Shown piece by piece: positions 58,550 to 64,000 of a stretch of DNA of 64,000 nt. Source of the stretch: Parahaliea maris (GTDB lineage: Bacteria > Pseudomonadota > Gammaproteobacteria > Pseudomonadales > Halieaceae). Position 1 is the first letter of the stretch, and each line of letters opens with the position of its first letter. A model generated the notes under the pieces. The model made no database searches. It had not been told where the DNA came from and saw only the letters and a list, made by a program, of their open reading frames with translations. The position numbers and the translations under genes were made by a program. The stretch is from contig NZ_VRZA01000002.1 in the NCBI RefSeq assembly GCF_008064665.1, positions 806,001 through 870,000 on the forward strand, given 5' to 3'.

Positions 58550-60298
58550 ATGCCGCACCGGGCGCATGTGGTGTCCTTGCGTATCGGGCATGCGCTGCGG
58601 GAGGCGCTGAGCGGGGGTTACCGGCGAGCCGACCTGGCAAGGGATGTGCTGGCCGGATTGACCGTTGGCATCATTGCCATCCCCCTCGCCATGGCGCTCG
58701 CCATTGCCAGCGGTGTGGCGCCCCAGTACGGGCTATATACGGCGATGATTGCCGGTGTCCTGATCGCCGTGCTCGGCGGCAGCCGCTACAGCATTTCGGG
58801 CCCCACGGCGGCCTTCGTCGTCATCCTTTACCCCCTTGTGGCAAAGCATGGCCTGGCCGGATTGTTGCTGGCCACGACGATGGCCGGCCTCATCCTTATC
58901 GCCATGGCGTACGCCCGACTCGGGCGCTTTATCGAATACATTCCGGAGTCAGTTACCCTGGGCTTCACCGGCGGTATCGCCATCGTGATCGCCACACTGC
59001 AGGTTCCGGATTTCACCGGCCTGGTGGTGCCGTCAATGCCGGAACATTACCTGGGCAAAATCCACACGATTGCTGTCCATCTCGGACAGGCCGATGCGGG
59101 CAGTTGCCTGATTGCCGTCTTCACGCTGACGGTCATGTTAGCCTGGCCGCGCCTGCGACTGCGACTGCCGGTTCCTCCCCTCTTGCCGGCGCTGCTGCTG
59201 GCCAGTCTGCTGGGTGTCGTGCTGGGGTGGGGCGGCATGGACGTGGAGACCATTGGCACGCGCTTCCACTCTGTGTTGCCCAATGGGTCCGAGATGGGGG
59301 GCATGCCTCCCTTCCTGCCGACCCTGGATTGGCCCTGGCACAGGCCGGGGCCAGACGGAGAACCGTTGGCGCTGACACTGGAACTGGTTTCGGAACTGTT
59401 GCCCGCGGCCTTTGCTATCGCGGTTCTGGGTGCTATTGAATCATTACTTTGCGCGGTAGTACTGGATGGCATGTCGGGCAAACGCCACAGCGCAAACAGC
59501 GAACTGCTGGCACAGGGTGTGGGCAATCTGGAGACCCCCTTTTTCGGTGGTATCACGGCGACCGCCGCCATCGCGCGTTCCGCCACCAACTTCAGGGCCG
59601 GTGCAGTCTCTCCGCTGGCAGCACTGACTCATGCTCTGGCGGTGTTTGCGGGGCTGCTGTTACTGTCGCGGGCGCTGGCCTGGATCCCCATGCCCGCCCT
59701 GGCCGCGCTGTTGATGGTTGTGGCCTGGAACATGAGCGAAGCGCCTCGATCTGTCCGCTTGATAAAGCGTTCACCACGCGCTGACGTCCTGGTGTTCGTG
59801 ACCTGCCTGTCGCTGACCGTACTCTTTGACATGGTCATCGCGATTACCGCGGGTGTTGTCCTGGCTTCACTGTTGTTCATGAAGGAGCTGGCCGGATTGA
59901 CCCGGATTGTCGACATATCCGGCAATAGCGCCTATGTCGAAAGTCCGTTGCCGGAGAACTGGAAGGTATTCAAGGTGCGGGGAGCCATGTTTTTCGCAGC
60001 CGCTGACCGGATAGCCGCAGAACTGTCGCGAGCGGCCCGCGAACTCGATGGCATTGTTTTGCATATGCAGTACAGCTCTTATCTGGATGCCGGCGGCATG
60101 TCTGCCCTGGAGCGGTTGATGGACGAGTGCGCCGCCAGGCACATAACGGTCAGATTTTCAGCGTGGCAGTTCCAGCCGCTCAAAGCAATGGCCAAGGCGC
60201 GCAACGGGACTCCAGGTCCACTGGACGTCTCGTTCCCCTCGCTGGAAGAGGCCATCAGGGATATTTTGACAGGAGGTAGAGAAAATGCTGCTCGATGA
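58550..60298 (+). CDS. SulP-family anion transporter with STAS domain
   Basis: A 582-residue inner-membrane carrier. The N-terminal membrane domain has 12-14 segments with the SulP signature region GLTVGIIAIPLAMALAIASG and PQYGLYTAMIAG. FGGITATAAIARSATNFRAGA and a C-terminal cytoplasmic STAS domain (about residues 460-570) follow. It imports sulfate, bicarbonate or another small anion; the substrate cannot be fixed from sequence. AAGGGAG precedes the ATG. It heads a probable operon with the 76-residue protein, VOC, SDR and truncated TfoX genes. Confidence 0.92.
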   Translation: MPHRAHVVSLRIGHALREALSGGYRRADLARDVLAGLTVGIIAIPLAMALAIASGVAPQYGLYTAMIAGVLIAVLGGSRYSISGPTAAFVVILYPLVAKHGLAGLLLATTMAGLILIAMAYARLGRFIEYIPESVTLGFTGGIAIVIATLQVPDFTGLVVPSMPEHYLGKIHTIAVHLGQADAGSCLIAVFTLTVMLAWPRLRLRLPVPPLLPALLLASLLGVVLGWGGMDVETIGTRFHSVLPNGSEMGGMPPFLPTLDWPWHRPGPDGEPLALTLELVSELLPAAFAIAVLGAIESLLCAVVLDGMSGKRHSANSELLAQGVGNLETPFFGGITATAAIARSATNFRAGAVSPLAALTHALAVFAGLLLLSRALAWIPMPALAALLMVVAWNMSEAPRSVRLIKRSPRADVLVFVTCLSLTVLFDMVIAITAGVVLASLLFMKELAGLTRIVDISGNSAYVESPLPENWKVFKVRGAMFFAAADRIAAELSRAARELDGIVLHMQYSSYLDAGGMSALERLMDECAARHITVRFSAWQFQPLKAMAKARNGTPGPLDVSFPSLEEAIRDILTGGRENAAR

Positions 60299-60515
60299 GG
60301 CGATTACACTGGGTGAACAGGGTACCTGGCACGAAGTACAGGTCAGGCCGAGGCCCGGCAGCACCGCGCAATGGTTCGTGATGTTACGTGACATCCACGG
60401 CAAGTCGTTTATTCTCGCGGATAACGAAGATAATGCGATTTCCAGTGACGACATGAACGAGATCGCGCAGTTGGTGCGATCCATGGGCCAGAAAGAGTTC
60501 ACGGTCTTCGTCTGA
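60285..60515 (+). CDS. Hypothetical 76-residue protein in SulP operon
   Basis: A 76-residue soluble protein with predicted mixed alpha/beta character (GTWHEVQVRPRPGSTAQWFV, then a DNEDNAISSDDMNEI acidic turn and EFTVFV strand). The ATG lies 6 bp after AGGAGGTAGAG, one of the strongest ribosome-binding sites in this region, and overlaps the sulP end by 14 bp, indicating coupling. No family was recognised; a small accessory or regulator of the transporter is conceivable. Confidence 0.72.
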   Translation: MLLDEAITLGEQGTWHEVQVRPRPGSTAQWFVMLRDIHGKSFILADNEDNAISSDDMNEIAQLVRSMGQKEFTVFV

Positions 60516-60546
60516 CCCTTACGCACGAACCGCCAGGAGACTTGCC

Positions 60547-60927
60547 ATGGCCAACCAGGGGCTCAATCACATCAACCTGTCGCTACCGGCGGACAGACTG
60601 GAAGAGATCCGCGATTTCTACATCGATATTGTCGGCCTGCGCGAGGGGCCACGGCCCGCTTTTGATTTTCCGGGATACTGGCTGTACGCGGGTGATTCTC
60701 CGGTAGTTCACATGATGCACAGACCCACCGAGGGTAGGGGCCCGGGAACGTCTTACCTGGACCACGTCGCTTTCACCTGCACCGATCTGGATGAAACCGA
60801 ACAGAAACTCGAGCGTCAGGGCATCTCCTACCGGAAACGGGAGATCGCGGCATTTAACATCGTCCAGCTGTTCTTCCATGACCCCACCGGTCTGGGCATC
60901 GAAATGAATTTCCAGGTGGAGAACTGA
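60547..60927 (+). CDS. VOC-superfamily (glyoxalase/dioxygenase-like) protein
   Basis: A 126-residue vicinal-oxygen-chelate protein with paired beta-alpha-beta-beta-beta motifs. Probable metal ligands are His8 (LNHINLSLP), a His in SYLDHVAFTC and Glu near the end (GLGIEMNFQ). The single-domain length suits glyoxalase I-like or fosfomycin-resistance-like members. It lies between the 76-residue gene and the SDR gene with a gap of 3 bp to the latter. The substrate is unknown. Confidence 0.85.
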   Translation: MANQGLNHINLSLPADRLEEIRDFYIDIVGLREGPRPAFDFPGYWLYAGDSPVVHMMHRPTEGRGPGTSYLDHVAFTCTDLDETEQKLERQGISYRKREIAAFNIVQLFFHDPTGLGIEMNFQVEN

Positions 60928-60930
60928 TCG

Positions 60931-61695
60931 GTGCCTGCACTGCAGAACAAGGATCGCGTGCTGTTGATTACCGGTGGGTCCCGCGGCATTGGCGCCGCTA
61001 CCGCCACGCTGGCGGCCTCACGCGGTTATCGGGTCGTTATCAACTACCGGTCGCAGGAAGCGGCCGCGCAGTCCGTTGTCGACGCCATCCGCCAGCAGGG
61101 CGGCGAGGCGCTAGCGTTGCAGGCTGACGTTGCCCGGGAGGACGATGTCCGGCGTCTGTTTGAGAGCATTGTCGACCACTATGGCCGGCTGGATGCGCTG
61201 GTCAACAACGCGGGCATTCTCGAGCAACAGGGGCCGTTGCGCGACATGACCGCAACGCGCCTGCAGCGCGTGTTTGATACCAATATCCTGGGCAGTTTCC
61301 TGTGCGCTCGTGAAGCCGTGCAGCGAATGTCCAGCCGGGAAGGAGGGGAGGGCGGTGCTATCGTCAATGTCTCGTCCGCGGCTTCGAGACTCGGTTCGCC
61401 CAATGAGTACGTCGATTATGCCGCGTCCAAGGCGGCCATCGATACCCTGACCATCGGCCTCGCCAAGGAGGTCGCGGCGGATGGCATTCGCGTCAACGCG
61501 GTGCGCCCCGGCGTTATTTACACCGAAATACACGCCTCCGGCGGCGAGCCGGGCCGGGTGGACCGGGTCAAGGCCCAGGTGCCGATGGGGCGGGGCGGCC
61601 AACCGCAAGAGGTAGCCAACGCCATCCTGTGGTTGTTGTCTGACGAAGCTTCCTATATCACGGGAGCTTTGATCGACATCTCCGGCGGCCGTTAG
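60931..61695 (+). CDS. SDR-family NAD(P)-dependent oxidoreductase
   Basis: A 254-residue classical SDR. The cofactor site is TGGSRGIGAATA near residue 15, INYRS after beta-2 suggests NADP(H), and NNAGILEQ, NVSSAAS and the catalytic YAASKAA (Tyr-x3-Lys) follow. The C-terminal ALIDISGGR is typical. The start is GTG at 60931, 3 bp after the VOC stop. It belongs to the sulP operon by spacing; the substrate is unknown. Confidence 0.9.
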   Translation: MPALQNKDRVLLITGGSRGIGAATATLAASRGYRVVINYRSQEAAAQSVVDAIRQQGGEALALQADVAREDDVRRLFESIVDHYGRLDALVNNAGILEQQGPLRDMTATRLQRVFDTNILGSFLCAREAVQRMSSREGGEGGAIVNVSSAASRLGSPNEYVDYAASKAAIDTLTIGLAKEVAADGIRVNAVRPGVIYTEIHASGGEPGRVDRVKAQVPMGRGGQPQEVANAILWLLSDEASYITGALIDISGGR

Positions 61696-61709
61696 GGGAG
61701 CGCACCTGC

Positions 61710-61935
61710 GTGAGCAATCGTCAGCAACAGGAGTTTGCCGACTACATCGTGGAACTGATGCAGTCACTGGGCCCCGCAAGCGCACGGCGCATGTTCGGCG
61801 GCTATGGCATCTTTATGGACGGGCTGATGTTTGGGCTGATCATCGGGCGAACTCCCTACTTCAAGACCGATGCAGAGAACCTGCCGTCGTTTAGCGAGCG
61901 CGGGTTGGAGCCGTTTACCTACCAACGCCGGCCAA
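61710..61935 (+). pseudogene. Truncated TfoX N-terminal domain protein
   Basis: The first 70-75 residues are clear TfoX N-terminal domain (ADYIVELMQSLGPASARRMFGGYGIF, then YFKTDAENLPSFSERGLEPFTYQRR). Similarity stops near base 61935, about 25-30 residues short of the domain end. The frame continues as unrelated residues to a stop at 62021. The next recognisable sequence is an IS5-type transposase tail in another frame, so an insertion or deletion linked to that element removed the gene's end. GTG/ATG-proximal signals and the 14-bp gap to the SDR gene suggest it was the last operon gene. Confidence 0.75.
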
Positions 61936-61983
61936 AAGCAAACGATCACCGATCACGCCCCCCGCGCTCAAGACTTTACCTAG

Positions 61984-62238
61984 GCCAGAGGCAGCCGCAA
62001 CCGGAAGCTGACCGACGATGAACGCGCCAAAAACCGGAACAAGTCGCGCGTCCGGGCACGTGTGGAACATCAGTTCGGGATTATCAAACGGCAGTTTGGC
62101 TTCAACAAAGTCCGCTACCGTGGGCTGGCGAAAAACGCTTATCGTCTCTTCGTCGCCTGCGCCCTGCGTAACCTTGTTATTGCAAAGAAGACGCTGCTGG
62201 GTAGACGCCGAATGGAATTGCAGGGAAGTTGCGCCTGA
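61984..62238 (+). mobile_element. IS5-family transposase remnant (C-terminal end only)
   Basis: A frame open from 61984 (after TAG at 61981-61983) to TGA at 62236-62238 encodes an IS5-type C-terminus: RNRKLTDDERAKNRNK, then SRVRARVEHQFGIIKRQFG, VRYRGLAKNAYRLF and ALRNLVIAKKTLL. These are typical of the DDE transposase end, including the terminal catalytic Glu region (RVEHQF). The first two-thirds of the gene are absent, so the element is dead. No clear terminal inverted repeat was found. Confidence 0.8.
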
Positions 62239-62250
62239 TGCGTAGCTAAT

Positions 62251-62268
62251 CGAGGCCATATTGCCTCG
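62251..62268 (+). terminator. Small hairpin after the IS5 remnant
   Basis: A perfect 6-bp stem CGAGGC/GCCTCG with a 6-base loop lies 12 bp after the transposase stop and is followed by an A-rich stretch. It may be a terminator of the element; there is no T-run, so confidence is low. Confidence 0.35.
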
Positions 62269-62476
62269 AAAGACAAAATAGACCGACGATTCCGCACGAC
62301 GTTTCCGCGGAGACGCCCCAGAAAAGATGGGAAGTGGCGGATACTGGATCGGTCCGCTGTTCATAGGCTATTAATCAGATGATCCTTAACTTGAAAATAT
62401 AAATCCTTATAAATCTCTAAGTTACGTAACACCGAAGCTCCCCTTGCGCCGAGCCTTGCTCTTTTAGCTTGCCCGG

Positions 62477-62971
62477 TCAAGCGCCACCCAACCACTTGTT
62501 TTTTGGGGGCTTGATGTTACTTCCGACGCCAGATGGTGTGGGTAACGCCAGGTTTCCGCGGACAATATCCTGCAGCCGGCAATAGAGCTCTTGCGGAATT
62601 TCACTTGACCTTCTGGCAACTAAATCGATGTGAATATCCACTTGCTCAGATACCGCAGCCCTACATACTCTTGTCTTGTTGTAGACTTCGTGAAAGAAAT
62701 GTAGCCGCTTTTGGTCTACCGCCAATAGCCACGACTTGATTTCCAGTTCATCACCTTCTGATACTTCACGTTCGTAAATCATGTGGCTCTCCAACACGGC
62801 CTTGCCACAGTTTGTAGACTTCACATATTCTTCACCCAAGCCAATCGCTTCCGTGAAATTAAAATGTGCATCATAAACAACGAGACCATAGTGAGTTGCG
62901 TTCATATGGCCATTGACGTCTATCCATTCTTTTGGGACGACAACTTTTAATCCAGTAAATGGAATACTCAC
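62477..62971 (-). CDS. Hot-dog-fold acyl-CoA thioesterase
   Basis: A 164-residue thioesterase-like protein. VPKEWIDVNGHMNATHYGLVVYDA is the D-x-N-G-H-M-N active-site region of the 4-hydroxybenzoyl-CoA/betainyl-CoA thioesterase group. YEREVSEGDELEIKSWLL and LHFFHEVYN are the following strands. It would hydrolyse a short or medium acyl-CoA. Codon and base composition are visibly more AT-rich than the rest of the window, hinting at later acquisition together with the surrounding gene-poor DNA. Confidence 0.83.
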   Translation of the reverse strand: MSIPFTGLKVVVPKEWIDVNGHMNATHYGLVVYDAHFNFTEAIGLGEEYVKSTNCGKAVLESHMIYEREVSEGDELEIKSWLLAVDQKRLHFFHEVYNKTRVCRAAVSEQVDIHIDLVARRSSEIPQELYCRLQDIVRGNLALPTPSGVGSNIKPPKNKWLGGA

Positions 62972-63731
62972 AGTCTCTTCTCTCGCTTAGTGCTCGCAGC
63001 CGGTTCGAAATAACCTTGAAGCGGTTTCAACCTACCGGTGGTGGCCCGTGCTCATGATGATTCGGATGCTACTTGTGTTCAGCAGTTCGTATCTCGAAGT
63101 GTTCACGCTTCTTAGGAACGCATGCTTTTAAGGGCATCTACACTTTCGCCCGGAGCGCCACTACAACAGTTCGATTTTGTTAGAGTTTTATCAAGAATTC
63201 GATCGGAATCAATTAGCGTCGCGCTGTGCAGTACCAAGTGGTTCGCCTGTCGATACTCACTACCAACATATTTTGTAGAGGCAGCGCCACTGCTGTGCAC
63301 GCCCCCGTTTTGGTGGCGATACCCTTCTCGCTATTATCAGCAAAAATCGCACCTGCAAGCTGGCTGGAGCCTATTAGACGACAATTAACTTGTCCGGTCA
63401 GCGAAAAATAGTTTGGCCGGTTGACCTGCCAGGTTCGGACACTGATCTCAGCAGGAGAGACCAGTGTCTGCCAAGCGCATCACTGATCAACTGACCAACT
63501 TGTATATATACGAACGCAAGCAAGTCCAGGACAGTAGAAATTTGCATTTCCAAGCTATTTGCACATCGGTCGTTAGTGTTTGTCCCATGAGAAAAAATCT
63601 TGGGACAACTTTTCCGCGAAAGGCTTATGGACAATCCCTACCCGAACCGGCGTGGACAACGAATGCCCCAGCGGGAAGCATGGGGACCCCCATTTCACCA
63701 ATTCCGGCTGATTTCGTTTATCACAGAGACA
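62972..63731. other. Gene-poor, AT-richer stretch without supported genes
   Basis: No frame in these 760 bases shows a family match, good start signals or plausible composition. Small palindromes are seen: TTGAA-GCGGT-TTCAA at 63016-63030, upstream of the thioesterase gene, and the larger hairpin at 63438-63468. The stretch looks like decayed or acquired DNA between the thioesterase and the sulfatase gene. Confidence 0.6.
63438..63468 (+). repeat. 12-bp inverted repeat (hairpin)
   Basis: GACACTGATCTC at 63438-63449 and GAGACCAGTGTC at 63457-63468 pair with one mismatch across a 7-base loop. There is no T-run after it. It could be an element end, a regulatory site or a terminator relic. Confidence 0.5.
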
Positions 63732-64000
63732 CTAGCCGCTTTCGAGGGCGACCACTCCAATTTTCGCGCCTTTGAGAGGATAACCGATGGGAGCCGCTTG
63801 GGGATAACTGCCGGCCGGCGACCCGGTATCGATACCCAGGTCGAAGGTTTCGTCGATGGTATAGAAAGACGGTTGCGATGCCCGGATTCTGGCGCTGCCC
63901 AGCACTTTACCATTGACTGACAGAGTGAAGGTGCCTCCCTTGGCGTATCCCTGCCCGTCGTAGGCAAAATTCAACTCCAGCTGGTTCTCGCCTGGTGCCA
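63732..64000 (-). CDS. Arylsulfatase, C-terminal fragment (runs off the window)
   Basis: The frame is open from the right edge to a TAG at 63732-63734. Its 88 or so visible residues match the C-terminal domain of arylsulfatases: LNFAYDGQGYAKGGTFTLSVNG, then RIRASQPSFYTIDETFDLG and DTGSPAGSYPQAAPIGYPLKGAKIG. The catalytic formylglycine site lies outside the window. Such enzymes remove sulfate from aryl or polysaccharide esters. The TTG at 63974 is internal and not the start. Confidence 0.82.
   Translation of the reverse strand, partial: APGENQLELNFAYDGQGYAKGGTFTLSVNGKVLGSARIRASQPSFYTIDETFDLGIDTGSPAGSYPQAAPIGYPLKGAKIGVVALESG

Noticed and set aside
63112-63300. 62-residue reverse frame in the gene-poor stretch
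   Set aside because: Short, no start signal, no domain or hydrophobic pattern.
63464-63775. 103-residue frame starting with GTG after the 12-bp hairpin
   Set aside because: No convincing ribosome-binding site, no family similarity, and it runs into the antisense of the sulfatase gene; possibly a decayed element but unsupported.

Overview
The window is GC-rich, gene-dense bacterial chromosome, most likely from a marine gammaproteobacterium. Evidence for this is the E. coli-like block mltD-gloB-yafS-rnhA-dnaQ, together with nhaB, sohB, nudC, nfuA, long metH, monomeric NADP isocitrate dehydrogenase and a periplasmic fatty-acid cis/trans isomerase. The mix of acyl-CoA catabolic genes, a TonB receptor and a luciferase-like (LLM) oxidoreductase would fit the Halieaceae/Cellvibrionales, but that placement is inference. 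No rRNA, tRNA or CRISPR array was seen. The 5' end of a Crp/Fnr regulator and the body of an arylsulfatase run off the left and right edges.

Layout. 1-9.2 kb: a catabolic cluster on the + strand (Crp/Fnr regulator fragment, IlvX-type ThDP enzyme, IlvD/Edd dehydratase, D-2-hydroxyacid dehydrogenase, FMN 2-hydroxyacid oxidase, UxaA-type dehydratase, GntP permease) that looks like a sugar-acid or hydroxy-acid pathway of unknown substrate. 9.2-21.2 kb: accessory catabolism and regulation, with nitroreductase, TetR, purU, a crotonase-thiolase-SDR operon next to an IclR regulator, a divergent TonB receptor/MFS pair, and a second TetR followed by acuI. 21.5-34 kb: core metabolism, with icd, a CPA2 antiporter, sulfite reductase plus its DUF934 partner, an unannotated 37-residue membrane protein, DUF2970, metH, nfuA and DAHP synthase. 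The nfuA-aroF gap carries two inverted copies of a folded repeat of about 130 bp. 34-41 kb: an AddB/AddA-like nuclease-helicase pair and an LLM oxidoreductase. 41-53.5 kb: sirtuin, the gloB-mltD-rlmG operon divergent from yafS-rnhA-dnaQ, nhaB, nudC, sohB, and cti coupled to a small membrane protein. 53.5-64 kb: TRIC channel, a divergent Tag glycosylase, a Xre-RES toxin-antitoxin pair, DUF4124 protein, P450, a ribbon-helix-helix regulator divergent from a SulP operon, and then a decayed stretch (truncated TfoX, IS5 transposase tail, thioesterase, a gene-poor gap, arylsulfatase end).

The best candidates for new biology are (1) the inverted pair of structured repeats at 32.4-32.8 kb, whose stems differ in sequence but stay paired; (2) the 0.6-9.2 kb sugar-acid-like cluster built around an IlvX enzyme of unknown reaction; (3) the 37-residue membrane protein with its own extended -10 promoter; and (4) two small-regulator circuits whose operator-like palindromes are visible (Xre-RES at 54.95 kb, RHH-SulP at 58.45 kb). 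None of these could be checked against a database here.
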